Positions 23,605 through 32,274 of a stretch of DNA of 40,350 nucleotides are shown here, piece by piece. Below the pieces are notes generated by a model, which was given only the letters and a program-made list of their open reading frames with translations, did not search any database and was not told where the DNA came from. Source of the stretch: Mucilaginibacter polytrichastri (lineage in GTDB: Bacteria; Bacteroidota; Bacteroidia; Sphingobacteriales; Sphingobacteriaceae). The first letter of the stretch is position 1. Each line of letters opens with the position of its first letter. Position numbers and translations under genes: made by a program. The stretch lies in NCBI RefSeq assembly GCF_001911425.1, contig NZ_MPPL01000001.1, forward strand, positions 1,499,362-1,539,711. The letters run 5' to 3'.

Positions 23605-24777
23605 ATGAAAATAGCACTCTGGCTTAGCCTGTTCATTGTTTTTTATGCCTTTTTTGGATACGGCATTTTACTTTTTATACTCATAAAAATTAAACGGGCC
23701 GTTAAGGGTAAGCCGGTGCCCCCGATAGTAGATTTGGTATCGATGCCCAGTTGTACATTAATTGTGGCTGCGTATAATGAGGAGGATTTTATTATTGAGA
23801 AGATCAAAAATACGCTAGCACTCAATTACCCGGCTGGCAAAGTTGACTTTGTTTTTGTTACCGATGGCTCTACCGACAGCACGCCCGAACTGGTGGCAGC
23901 TTATCCTCAAATAAAATTAATGCATAAAGAGGGCAGGAGCGGTAAAATTGCAGCGGTGCACCGCGCTATGGATACGGTTACTACAGATGTAGTAGTTTTT
24001 ACAGATGCCAATACTTTTTTAAATACCGATGCGCTGATCAAGATATGCCGCCATTATGCCGATCCTGAAATTGGGGCAGTGGCCGGAGAAAAACGTGTAC
24101 ATGCCGATGAAACAGCCGATGCCACTGCCGGCGAAGGTTTTTACTGGAAGTACGAATCGAAACTTAAAACCTGGGATGCCGAATTGCATACCGTTGTTGG
24201 CGCAGCAGGCGAGCTTTTTAGTATCCGTACCAATCTATACCGCCCCGTACCGGTTAATACCATACTGGATGATTTTATGATCTCTTTACTGGTGGCCGGC
24301 GACGGTTACCGCGTAATTTATGAACCGGAGGCTTACGCCACGGAAAATGGATCTGAAAGCGTGGGCGAAGAGCTAAAACGTAAGATCAGGATTGCGGCAG
24401 GTGGTATACAATCTATCGTGTGGTTAAAAAGTTTGTTAAATCCATTTAAACAGCCTGTGCTAACGTTTCAGTACGTGAGCCACCGCGTGTTGCGGTGGAC
24501 GGTTGTGCCGTTTCTGATGATTCTTTCGGTTATCCTGAATATGATTATTGTAACCAGCGGTTATAATAGCTTATTGTATGAGTTACTGTTGCTTGGCCAG
24601 GTGATGTTTTACATGATGTCATTACTCGGCTGGATCTTGGAAACCAGGCAGATTAAAATCAAGATATTATTTATTCCTTACTATTTTTGCATGATGAATT
24701 ATGCGGTTATCCGTGGTATATTCAGGTATATGGCAGGCAGGCAAAGCGCTGTATGGGAAAAAGCAAAAAGAAAATAA
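23605..24777 (+). CDS. Membrane family 2 glycosyltransferase
   Basis: This 390-aa protein has an N-terminal membrane helix (about residues 4-28). Its GT-A domain shows VAAYNEEDFI, TDGSTDSTPEL and metal-site Asp134 in VVFTDANT. Further on are a GAAGELFSIR segment and a catalytic-region motif ELKRKIRIAAGGIQS, then three hydrophobic helices at the C-terminus. The layout resembles poly-N-acetylglucosamine and hyaluronan-type synthases; the sugar is not known. It lies directly between the rhamnosyltransferase-like gene and the acyltransferase gene. Confidence 0.85.
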   Translation: MKIALWLSLFIVFYAFFGYGILLFILIKIKRAVKGKPVPPIVDLVSMPSCTLIVAAYNEEDFIIEKIKNTLALNYPAGKVDFVFVTDGSTDSTPELVAAYPQIKLMHKEGRSGKIAAVHRAMDTVTTDVVVFTDANTFLNTDALIKICRHYADPEIGAVAGEKRVHADETADATAGEGFYWKYESKLKTWDAELHTVVGAAGELFSIRTNLYRPVPVNTILDDFMISLLVAGDGYRVIYEPEAYATENGSESVGEELKRKIRIAAGGIQSIVWLKSLLNPFKQPVLTFQYVSHRVLRWTVVPFLMILSVILNMIIVTSGYNSLLYELLLLGQVMFYMMSLLGWILETRQIKIKILFIPYYFCMMNYAVIRGIFRYMAGRQSAVWEKAKRK

Positions 24778-24787
24778 CAAGCACACC

Positions 24788-25402
24788 ATGTCATTAAAGG
24801 AAAAGATAAAAGAGAACCCATCGCTAAAAGCCTTTGTACACTGGATGTTGATACCAAGCGGCGAAGCGCGACCACGCCTTTGGGTTAAATGGTTTGTAAA
24901 TCCTTTTATCCATAAACGGGGCAAGGGTGCAGTGGTGCATTCGCGCATTCGTTTGGATGTGCTGCCTTTTAACCGTTTCGAATTGGGTGCAAACTCCGCT
25001 ATTGAAAGCTTCTCGACTATTAATAACGGCGTAGGCGATGTATTGATAGGGAACCGTACGCTGATTGGTATGAGCAACGTAATTATCGGCCCGGTTACAG
25101 TGGGTAATAACGTGATATTTGCCCAAAATATAGTGGCCAGTGCCCTAAACCATGTTTACACAGATGTTAACGTACCGATAGTTGATCAGCCGGTTATTAC
25201 CAGCCCTATTATTATTGAAGACGATTGCTGGATAGCCGCCAACGTGGTTATTACCTCTGGTGTAACCATAGGCAAGCACAGTGTAGTAGCCGGTGGTGCA
25301 GTGGTTACTAAAAGTATTCCACCATTTTCTGTTGCGGCGGGTAATCCTGCTAAGGTAATTAAGAAGTATGATTTTGATGCAAAGGAATGGGTAAGGGTTT
25401 AG
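24788..25402 (+). CDS. Hexapeptide-repeat acyltransferase (LbetaH)
   Basis: This 204-aa protein starts at the ATG at 24788. A longer frame from 24701 overlaps the preceding glycosyltransferase and is rejected. Repeats of the [LIV]-G-x4 type are visible (VLIGNRTLIGMSNVIIGPV, then VTIGKHSVVAGGAVV), ending in the usual VAAGNPAKVIKKY closure of the left-handed beta helix. An active-site-like histidine lies in SALNHVYTD. It probably O-acetylates or otherwise acylates the exopolysaccharide with acetyl-CoA. It is the last gene before a strong terminator. Confidence 0.88.
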   Translation: MSLKEKIKENPSLKAFVHWMLIPSGEARPRLWVKWFVNPFIHKRGKGAVVHSRIRLDVLPFNRFELGANSAIESFSTINNGVGDVLIGNRTLIGMSNVIIGPVTVGNNVIFAQNIVASALNHVYTDVNVPIVDQPVITSPIIIEDDCWIAANVVITSGVTIGKHSVVAGGAVVTKSIPPFSVAAGNPAKVIKKYDFDAKEWVRV

Positions 25403-25445
25403 GATTGTTGCCGGTTAGCTGTTATCAGTTGTCTGTGACCTGCAT

Positions 25446-25470
25446 GTCGTCCTGAACTCGTTTCAGGATC
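25446..25470. repeat. Dispersed repeat copy (CCTGAACTCGTTTCAGGATC)
   Basis: The core CCTGAACTCGTTTCAGG is itself a near-palindrome, preceded by GTCGT. Similar units occur at 34615-34712 and 35379-35470. They are all in intergenic space and resemble the REP-like elements abundant in Sphingobacteriaceae. Confidence 0.6.
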
Positions 25471-25550
25471 CCACAGGACAGGTTGCAATCTATCTATCAT
25501 AAACCTAACAGGCTTAAAGCAGTTCATAACTTTATGATAAGTGGAGATTT

Positions 25551-25597
25551 ATAAAAGCAAAAGGCTCAACTTTTAAAGTTGAGCCTTTTGCTTTTAT
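25551..25597. terminator. Strong bidirectional terminator
   Basis: A perfect 23-bp stem (25551-25573 and 25575-25597) closes on a single-base centre, with core AAAGGCTCAACTTT and flanking AAAAG/CTTTT. It lies between the converging acyltransferase and sugar-transferase genes and should end both transcripts. Confidence 0.9.
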
Positions 25598-25634
25598 AGT
25601 GCTTACACCAGACAACTGCTAACTGACAATAGAA

Positions 25635-26885
25635 TTAAACACTTTCCTTTTGCAATAGCGCCGGTATAGTTTTAAATATCAATCTTAAATCGTTTTTCAA
25701 GCTGTGGTTTTTTGCATACACGTTATCAAGCATCAGGCGTTCTTCTTCGCTCATATCGCCTTTGCCACGTTTTTCTACCTGCCAAAGGCCGGTGATGCCT
25801 GCCGGGGCATTAAAGCGTAGTGCATATTTATCGGTGGTTAGTTTTTCGGCTTCGTAGAGTGGGAGGGGGCGGTTGCCTACAATGCTCATATCGCCTATAA
25901 AAACGTTCCAAAGTTGTGGCAGTTCATCAATGCTGGTATTGCGGATAAAGTTACCAATCTTGGTAATCCGCGGGTCATTCTTCAGTTTAAAGAAAGCCGA
26001 ACCTGCTGCCGATTTCTTATTGCTGGCATAATCTTTTTCGCACCAGCTAATTTTATCTGCATAAACCGGGAACTGGCATTTGCCACCTTTTAGACAATCA
26101 TTACACAGCATCGTGGTAACAGGTGTTGGCGATACCGCTTTTTGGGTTTCAACCGGGGCATTGTGGGCCACAGGCGGAGTGCTTGGTGCATCTGCACCGC
26201 CGGCAGTGTATTGGTTAAGGTGTTTAAGGTCCTTAAGGCGCTGGTCTGCATTTACATACATCGACCTGAATTTGTAAAACTTAAATACCCGGTAACCGGT
26301 ACCCACACGTAGCGAGTAATAAAATGCAGGGCCTTTTGATTCCAGCCTCACTAGTAAGTAAATGATCAGAAAAACAGGAGAAAGCATTAGCAATGCCATG
26401 CCCGAAAAGAAAATATCAAACGCGCGTTTACCGCGTGGTACCATGTAAGTATCGTTAACCTTTTCGTGTACTTTGCTTTTAATATCTTTCCAGTGGTCGG
26501 CCAAAAAGTTAACCCTCAACTGTACTTTGTGCATTTTGGCCGGGGCCTTAAATACATCAACAACACCGGCATCAAGTGCCAGTTTCCGGAGGTTACTATT
26601 AAGCTGATTTGAAATAAGGAAAAAGGGTACATTAGGTAAGCCCTTGTTTTTAAAGGCTTCCAGTAAAGTAATGCCCGATGGTGCCAGTATTTCGCTTTGC
26701 GAAATAATAGCCACAATGTTTAACTTTTTACTTTCCCAGGCGGTGGCAAGTTCTACGCCGTTATTAAAATACAATATCTGCTTCTCTTCAAAGTCGCAGC
26801 AGTTAAGCATAGCTATAACCTCTTCTGCGCCATGTATTACAGCCAGGTATTGTATGTTGGTATCTGCTAAAGTAGAGTCTCCCAT
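25635..26885 (-). CDS. Sugar-phosphate transferase with pseudo-receiver domain and four-Cys insertion
   Basis: This 416-aa protein has three parts. Residues 10-130 look like a response-regulator receiver without the acidic pocket or the acceptor Asp (IISQSE where an Asp is expected). A membrane segment at about 155-182 is followed by the bacterial sugar transferase domain: KFYKFRSM (Lys205, Arg207), catalytic Asp320-Glu321 in [11 protein letters not shown] and [10 protein letters not shown]. An insertion of about 70 residues (224-295) contains Cys261, Cys264, Cys270 and Cys282 (CX2CX5CX11C). The enzyme should start repeat-unit synthesis by moving a sugar-phosphate onto undecaprenyl phosphate. 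It lies 3 bp after a stand-alone receiver gene. Confidence 0.9.
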   Translation of the reverse strand: MGDSTLADTNIQYLAVIHGAEEVIAMLNCCDFEEKQILYFNNGVELATAWESKKLNIVAIISQSEILAPSGITLLEAFKNKGLPNVPFFLISNQLNSNLRKLALDAGVVDVFKAPAKMHKVQLRVNFLADHWKDIKSKVHEKVNDTYMVPRGKRAFDIFFSGMALLMLSPVFLIIYLLVRLESKGPAFYYSLRVGTGYRVFKFYKFRSMYVNADQRLKDLKHLNQYTAGGADAPSTPPVAHNAPVETQKAVSPTPVTTMLCNDCLKGGKCQFPVYADKISWCEKDYASNKKSAAGSAFFKLKNDPRITKIGNFIRNTSIDELPQLWNVFIGDMSIVGNRPLPLYEAEKLTTDKYALRFNAPAGITGLWQVEKRGKGDMSEEERLMLDNVYAKNHSLKNDLRLIFKTIPALLQKESV

Positions 26886-26888
26886 AAA

Positions 26889-27293
26889 TTAATATGTTAT
26901 TTTCCCAATACGTCTTAAAATAGCTCTTACTCTTGCTTCCACTTCGGCCGGGTTAAACGGTTTCACAATAAAATCGTCGGCACCACTGTCCAGGCACTTA
27001 ATCCGGGTGTCAGAACTGTCCTCGCCCGAGAGGATGATCACCGGGATAGATTTAAAAAAGTCGCTTGCATGCAATTGGGCTACCAGTTCTAAACCACTCA
27101 GGTTCGGTGTGTTCAGATCAGATATGATCAGATCGGGGATGTTACCATTTTGAAGGTATGAAAGTGCATCCATAGCTGTTGGGCAAATTTCAACGTCATA
27201 CGTTTTGCTGAGGAATTTTTTAAGAATGAGCTGCATATATGCATCATCCTCTGCAACAAGGATTTTAGTACGGCCAGAATCAGTTAAACCCAT
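26889..27293 (-). CDS. Single-domain response regulator
   Basis: This 134-aa protein is one receiver domain with the acidic residues Glu15, Asp16 and Asp17, acceptor Asp59 in LIISDLNTPN, a Ser in the ILSGEDSS segment, and Lys111 in VKPF. There is no output domain. It is followed 3 bp later by the sugar transferase with a degenerate receiver, so the two probably form a functional pair. The active receiver could dimerise with the pseudo-receiver when phosphorylated. No kinase is encoded beside it. Confidence 0.9.
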   Translation of the reverse strand: MGLTDSGRTKILVAEDDAYMQLILKKFLSKTYDVEICPTAMDALSYLQNGNIPDLIISDLNTPNLSGLELVAQLHASDFFKSIPVIILSGEDSSDTRIKCLDSGADDFIVKPFNPAEVEARVRAILRRIGKITY

Positions 27294-27422
27294 TTTCTCG
27301 GAGATGTTTCTTGTGTGAAATTTGGTATTGTTAAAGATACCTTAAAAAGTGTGATGTTGTTTTATAACTTTTACGTAAAAAGCAAGTTTGCAGTTTCAGT
27401 TATCGTAATTTATAAGCACTAT

Positions 27423-28214
27423 TTATCCAAACACTCTTTTCAGGCGTTTAAAGGTTGCTTTCCATATACCGCCATCAATCTGTATACGCCTGTCAGTAGT
27501 CCAAACAATGGCTTTGGGGCTTTTTACCTGGTATAAATTGCCGAACCCTTTATTTTTTAATTTTAAAGCCAGAAAACCATCTTCATTGGTTCCCGGCGGG
27601 TGGTTAAAGCTGTCAACCTGCAGGCCTTGCTCGCGGCGGAAACCCGAGTTAAAGCCATAAACATTTACGGCCTCGTTTTTGAAATGCTTATTGTAAAGCC
27701 GGGTAAAATCGGCAATGTATTCGTAAAAAAAATAAGTGAACCTGCCGGTGCTGCCAACCGGGATAAACGAGAAGCGGCCATAAGTAATAGCCACCTTGTC
27801 AGAGTCGAGCGGCTTTACCATTTCTTCAATCCAGTCTTTAGGGTAAATGGTGTCTGCATCGGCATTTAAAATGTACTTACCGGTTGCGGTATCCAAACCC
27901 ATATTGCGCGATACGGTAATGCCCTGTATGGTTTGCACTACGCAGGTAACACCGCAGGCCTTAACCAGTTCTTCGGTTTTATCTTTAGAGTTATTGTTAA
28001 CCACCACAATTTCTACCGCCCTGCCTGTAATATTATTACAAAGCGAAGCCAGGGTTTGTACAATGGTAAGCTCTTCGTTATAGGCAGGTATGGAAATGGT
28101 TACATCCGGCGGCCCGCTTTTACGAAGTTTTTGATAGGCTGCATAAACCTCTGCAGGTTCAATCTTGCCATTGATGTAATGATTAATGTAATCTGGAATC
28201 CCGATCGGCCTCAT
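27423..28214 (-). CDS. Family 2 glycosyltransferase
   Basis: This is a 263-aa GT-A protein. After an N-terminal extension of about 35 residues come VTISIPAYNEELTIVQTL, VVVNNNSKDKTEEL, and the metal-binding segment LNADADTIYPKDW. GFNSGFRREQGL and GTNEDGFLALKLKNKGFG follow, with the Glu-Asp pair that usually acts as catalytic base. It is the first gene of the leftward set that continues, after a 130-bp gap, with the response regulator and sugar transferase. The sugar is unknown. Confidence 0.85.
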   Translation of the reverse strand: MRPIGIPDYINHYINGKIEPAEVYAAYQKLRKSGPPDVTISIPAYNEELTIVQTLASLCNNITGRAVEIVVVNNNSKDKTEELVKACGVTCVVQTIQGITVSRNMGLDTATGKYILNADADTIYPKDWIEEMVKPLDSDKVAITYGRFSFIPVGSTGRFTYFFYEYIADFTRLYNKHFKNEAVNVYGFNSGFRREQGLQVDSFNHPPGTNEDGFLALKLKNKGFGNLYQVKSPKAIVWTTDRRIQIDGGIWKATFKRLKRVFG

Positions 28215-28330
28215 ATTATCTGCAAATTAGTAAAGCTATTCTTATTGTAAAATAAAACCTTTTACATCAATCTTTATATTTAAGTTTCGTTATTATAAAT
28301 TATAATTGAGTTCTCATATTTAACTAATAG

Positions 28331-30946
28331 ATGAATCCCGAACAAACAAGGCTCAAAGACGCCAGTTGGAAACACTGGGGGCCCTACGTAAGCGACCGCC
28401 AGTGGGGTACAGTACGTGAAGATTATAGCGCCGATGGCGACGCCTGGAACTACATTAACCACGATATGGCCCGAAGCAAAGCCTACCGCTGGAGCGAGGA
28501 AGGTATTGCCGGTATTTGTGACGACCAGCAGTATTTGTGTTTTGCCATTGGTTTGTGGAATAAAAAAGACCCTATTTTAAAAGAGCGGTATTTTGGCCTC
28601 AGCAACCCGGAAGGTAACCATGGCGAGGATGTAAAGGAACTTTATTATTACCTGGATAGCACGCCTACACACTCGTACATGAAAATGCTGTATAAATACC
28701 CGCAGCAGGCATACCCTTACGAGCAGTTAAAGGATGTAAATAAACAACGATCGCGCAGCGAACCCGAGTTTGAATTGATTGATACCGGCATTTTTGAGCG
28801 CGACGAATATTTTGATGTGTTTGTTGAATATGCTAAAAATGCGCCCGATGATATATTGATTAAAATAACCGTGCATAACCGCGCCGGTATTGATGCCCCT
28901 ATTAATGTATTACCTACGGTTTGGTTTCGTAATACCTGGGCTTGGGGCAGGCACGTAAGCGTGCCCAATATTAGTGTCGAATCGCCTAAAACTATCGGCA
29001 TTTACAACAAAAATATTGGTGAATATTGGTTAATGGCCGATGGCAACCCCACCTGGCTTTTTTGCGATAACGAAAGCAATACTAAGCTTTTATACAACTA
29101 TGATAATGGTAAGCCCTATCCCAAAGACGGGATTAATAACCATGTGGTAAATGGCGCGGCTACGGTTAACCCGCAGCAAAAAGGCACCAAAGCCAGTGCC
29201 AGTTACGATTTGGTGGTACCTGCACGTAAAAGTGTTACGCTATGCCTGCGGTTGACTAAGAACCCGGCCAATAACTTTAGCGATTTCGAGGCTATTTTTA
29301 ATACCCGGATTGAGGAAGCCGATCAGTTTTATGCCGATCTTCAGCAAAATAACCCCAACCCGGATGTAACACTGGTGCAACGCCAGGCCTTTGCCGGCAT
29401 GTTGTGGACCAAGCAGTTTTACAACTACAACGTGTATCAATGGCTGCAAGGCGACCCCGACCAGCCAAAACCACCGGCCGAACGCTTTAAGATGCGTAAT
29501 GCCGACTGGCAGCATTTAACTGCGCGCGAAATTATTTCGATGCCCGATAAATGGGAATATCCCTGGTTTGCCGCCTGGGATCTCTCTTTCCATTGCCTGC
29601 CGCTTGCCAAGGTTGACCCTGAGTTTGCCAAACAGCAATTAATGCTGCTTACGCGCGAATGGTATATGCATCCTAATGGTCAACTCCCGGCTTATGAGTG
29701 GGCCATGGGCGATACTAACCCGCCTGTGCATGCCATGGCCAGCTGGAATGTTTATAAAATTGACAAAAAGGCAAATGGAGGGCAGGGCGACCTGTTTTTT
29801 CTGGAGACTGTATTTCATAAACTGATGCTCAACTTTACCTGGTGGGTAAACCGAAAGGATTCGGCAGGCAACAATATTTTTGAGGGCGGATTTCTGGGTT
29901 TGGATAATATCGGCGTGTTCGACCGTAATGCACCATTGCCAACAGGAGGTTATATTGAGCAGGCCGATGGTACCAGTTGGATGGCCATGTACTCACTTAA
30001 CCTCATGCGTATTGCCATTGAGCTTTCAACCACCAATAAAACTTACGAAGAAATTGCGGTTAAGTTTTTCGACCACTTTATGTACATCGCAGGTGCCATG
30101 TCGAGCATGGGCGAGGGGAACGAGGGTTTATGGGATGAAGAGGATGGCTTTTTTTACGATGGACTGGAATTGCCGGATGGCACCACCAAACGATTGAAAG
30201 TAAGAAGTGTAGTAGGATTAATTCCCTTGTTTGCTGTAGAGGTGCTGGACGATGCAGAGGTGTTGAACAGCCCGATATTTAGCCAGCGTTTAAAATGGTT
30301 CTACGATAACCGGCCCGATCTGGCAGATCAGATCTCGCGCCTAAACGAGAGTAATGCTGATGGCAAGCGGTTGGTAAGCCTGCTGCGTGGCCACCGGATG
30401 AAAATGCTGCTGAAGTACATGCTGGATGAGGGAGAATTTTTGAGTGATTACGGTATCCGTTCGGTATCTAAATACCATCTTGATAATCCTTTTCGTATTA
30501 TGGCCGGTGGCGAAGAGTTTAGCGTGAAGTATCTGCCTGCCGAAAGCGACAGCGGCTTATTTGGTGGTAACAGCAACTGGCGCGGCCCCATCTGGATGCC
30601 CATGAATTACCTGATAGTTGAAAGTTTGGAACGTTTTTATCAGTATTATGGCGATGAATTTAAGGTAGAATGCCCAACCGGATCAGGCGTATTTATGAAT
30701 CTTAAACAAATAGCTGATGAACTGCGCAAGCGTTTGTCGAATATCTTCACCAAAAACGCAAATGGCACACGGCCGGTATTTGGCACCAATACTAAAATAC
30801 AAACCGACCCTGCTTTTACAGATCATATGCTATTTCATGAATATTTTGACGGGGATACAGGCAAAGGCCTGGGTGCCTCTCACCAAACCGGGTGGACGGG
30901 CTTAATTATAAGCTCGCTGCATATAAGCTTACATCCGGAAGATTGA
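28331..30946 (+). CDS. GH63-like glucosidase (MGH1-like glycoside hydrolase)
   Basis: This 871-aa protein without a signal peptide is probably cytoplasmic. Its N-terminal region (KHWGPYVSDRQWGTVREDYS) and the repeated Trp-rich segments (WEYPWFAAWDLSFHC, NSNWRGPIWMPMNYL) match the large bacterial family annotated as glucosidase, related to GH63. The fold is a beta-sandwich followed by an (alpha/alpha)6 barrel. It likely trims glucose from an oligosaccharide or glycerate-linked glucoside, but the substrate is not known. It diverges from the exopolysaccharide-side genes across 116 bp and could act on the same polymer or on storage sugars. Confidence 0.82.
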   Translation: MNPEQTRLKDASWKHWGPYVSDRQWGTVREDYSADGDAWNYINHDMARSKAYRWSEEGIAGICDDQQYLCFAIGLWNKKDPILKERYFGLSNPEGNHGEDVKELYYYLDSTPTHSYMKMLYKYPQQAYPYEQLKDVNKQRSRSEPEFELIDTGIFERDEYFDVFVEYAKNAPDDILIKITVHNRAGIDAPINVLPTVWFRNTWAWGRHVSVPNISVESPKTIGIYNKNIGEYWLMADGNPTWLFCDNESNTKLLYNYDNGKPYPKDGINNHVVNGAATVNPQQKGTKASASYDLVVPARKSVTLCLRLTKNPANNFSDFEAIFNTRIEEADQFYADLQQNNPNPDVTLVQRQAFAGMLWTKQFYNYNVYQWLQGDPDQPKPPAERFKMRNADWQHLTAREIISMPDKWEYPWFAAWDLSFHCLPLAKVDPEFAKQQLMLLTREWYMHPNGQLPAYEWAMGDTNPPVHAMASWNVYKIDKKANGGQGDLFFLETVFHKLMLNFTWWVNRKDSAGNNIFEGGFLGLDNIGVFDRNAPLPTGGYIEQADGTSWMAMYSLNLMRIAIELSTTNKTYEEIAVKFFDHFMYIAGAMSSMGEGNEGLWDEEDGFFYDGLELPDGTTKRLKVRSVVGLIPLFAVEVLDDAEVLNSPIFSQRLKWFYDNRPDLADQISRLNESNADGKRLVSLLRGHRMKMLLKYMLDEGEFLSDYGIRSVSKYHLDNPFRIMAGGEEFSVKYLPAESDSGLFGGNSNWRGPIWMPMNYLIVESLERFYQYYGDEFKVECPTGSGVFMNLKQIADELRKRLSNIFTKNANGTRPVFGTNTKIQTDPAFTDHMLFHEYFDGDTGKGLGASHQTGWTGLIISSLHISLHPED

Positions 30947-30949
30947 TTT

Positions 30950-31013
30950 TAATTTGTTGATGAGCTAATTTTTTGATGTTTTTTAGTTGGCAAATTAGCT
31001 CATCAACAAATTA
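30950..31013. repeat. 22-bp-stem palindrome downstream of the glucosidase gene
   Basis: Perfect arms at 30950-30971 and 30992-31013, with core TTGTTGATGAGCTAATTT, enclose a 20-nt loop. It lies 4 bp after the glucosidase stop and 33 bp before fdhD. It may work as a terminator, but no clear T-run follows. Its form is like dispersed intergenic palindromes of Sphingobacteriaceae. Confidence 0.55.
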
Positions 31014-31046
31014 TAACAAATCGATATACCAATTGTATATTTAAAT

Positions 31047-31931
31047 ATGATTGCCGAATCCATCGCCATATTACCTATTATAAAAGTGAACAGCGAAGGC
31101 CGTTTTGCGCAGACAGATATGCTGGCTGCAGAAGAGCCTTTGGAGATCAGGCTGGAGTATGGTGAAACCGGGCAGCGGCAGGTGCAAAATGTATCTGTTA
31201 CCATGCGTACGCCGGGTAACGATATCGAGCTGGCTACGGGTTTTTTATTTACCGAAGGCATCATTAAAAACAGCAGCGATGTGGCCGAAGCCTCACATTG
31301 TTTTATAGCCTGTGCCGAAAATAAAGAAAATGTGATACAGGTAAGCCTAAAGGCCGGCATTACCCCAAATCTCAGAAACAGCGAACGGAACTTTTATACC
31401 ACATCCAGTTGCGGTGTGTGTGGAAAGGGTTCTATCAATGCCATACGTACGGTAAGCGGGCATAACTTACAGAATGAAAATATTAACAGTATCCATGCGC
31501 AAACGCTGATTGATTTACCGGATATTTTGCAGGCAAGCCAGGAAGTATTTGCCGATACGGGCGGTCTGCATGCCTCGGCTTTATTTACCCCCAATGGCGA
31601 GCTGATAATCGTTCGCGAAGATGTAGGCCGGCATAATGCTTTGGATAAACTCATTGGCGCAGCATTAAATAATTATTTACTGCCACTAAATCAGCACGTG
31701 CTGTTACTAAGCGGTCGCGCCAGTTTTGAGCTGGTACAAAAGGCAGTAATGGCAGGTATTAACATTATCGCAGCTGTGGGCGCACCATCCACTCTGGCTG
31801 TGCAGCTGGCCGAAGAATTTAATGTTACCCTGGTAGGCTTTTTGCGCAATCAGCGTTTTAATATCTATACCGCACCACAACGAATAACCAATATTATAAC
31901 CATTACCCCTGCATATGAAAATAAGGATTAA
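31047..31931 (+). CDS. fdhD: Formate dehydrogenase accessory sulfurtransferase FdhD
   Basis: This 294-aa protein has the FdhD signature TSSCGVCGKGS, with the CxxC pair Cys122 and Cys125, which passes sulfur from a cysteine desulfurase to the molybdenum cofactor. Also conserved are EEPLEIRLEY near the N-terminus, ATGFLFTEGII, and the downstream segments TGGLHASALF, REDVGRHNALDKLIG and LSGRASFELVQKA. It overlaps the next gene by 17 bp, and the third gene is the likely client enzyme, an YdeP-like oxidoreductase. The genes should be co-transcribed. Confidence 0.96.
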   Translation: MIAESIAILPIIKVNSEGRFAQTDMLAAEEPLEIRLEYGETGQRQVQNVSVTMRTPGNDIELATGFLFTEGIIKNSSDVAEASHCFIACAENKENVIQVSLKAGITPNLRNSERNFYTTSSCGVCGKGSINAIRTVSGHNLQNENINSIHAQTLIDLPDILQASQEVFADTGGLHASALFTPNGELIIVREDVGRHNALDKLIGAALNNYLLPLNQHVLLLSGRASFELVQKAVMAGINIIAAVGAPSTLAVQLAEEFNVTLVGFLRNQRFNIYTAPQRITNIITITPAYENKD

Positions 31932-32274
31932 GGCCAACGCCCTGCGTTACCGGCTAACCAAAAGTGAAGTTGAACATTTTGCCCAGGAAGGCGTAATGAA
32001 AGAAGTGGTTGATTTTGGTGATGATACCCTTACTTACGTTTTGCAGCGTACCATACAGGCTGATTTGTTTGCCACCTTTAAAAACAACATTATTACGCTG
32101 TTTGTGCCAGAGGCGCTGGCCGATGACTGGACAGGTACCGACCGTGTAGGTATTAAAGGCAATGGCGGCCCGCTGCAATTGCTGATTGAGAAAGATTTTA
32201 CCTGCCTCGATAACGTAGAGGAAGATCAAAGTGATAATTACCCTAATCCTTTAGCTGCTAAAAACCATGCGTAA
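31915..32274 (+). CDS. Small conserved protein in the fdhD operon (DUF7009-like)
   Basis: This 119-aa soluble protein has the segments MKIRIKANALRYRLTKSEV and TLTYVLQRT, and a C-terminal YNPNPL-like end (SDNYPNPLAAKNHA). I recall a DUF7009 family with this pattern, but the match is from memory and should be treated as tentative. It overlaps fdhD by 17 bp and the oxidoreductase gene by 8 bp. The tight coupling suggests a role in assembly or activity of the molybdoenzyme. That is inference from context. Confidence 0.8.
   Translation: MKIRIKANALRYRLTKSEVEHFAQEGVMKEVVDFGDDTLTYVLQRTIQADLFATFKNNIITLFVPEALADDWTGTDRVGIKGNGGPLQLLIEKDFTCLDNVEEDQSDNYPNPLAAKNHA

Noticed and set aside
24701..24787. Longer start for the acyltransferase
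   Set aside because: The first 29 residues overlap the preceding glycosyltransferase in another frame and do not belong to the hexapeptide family.
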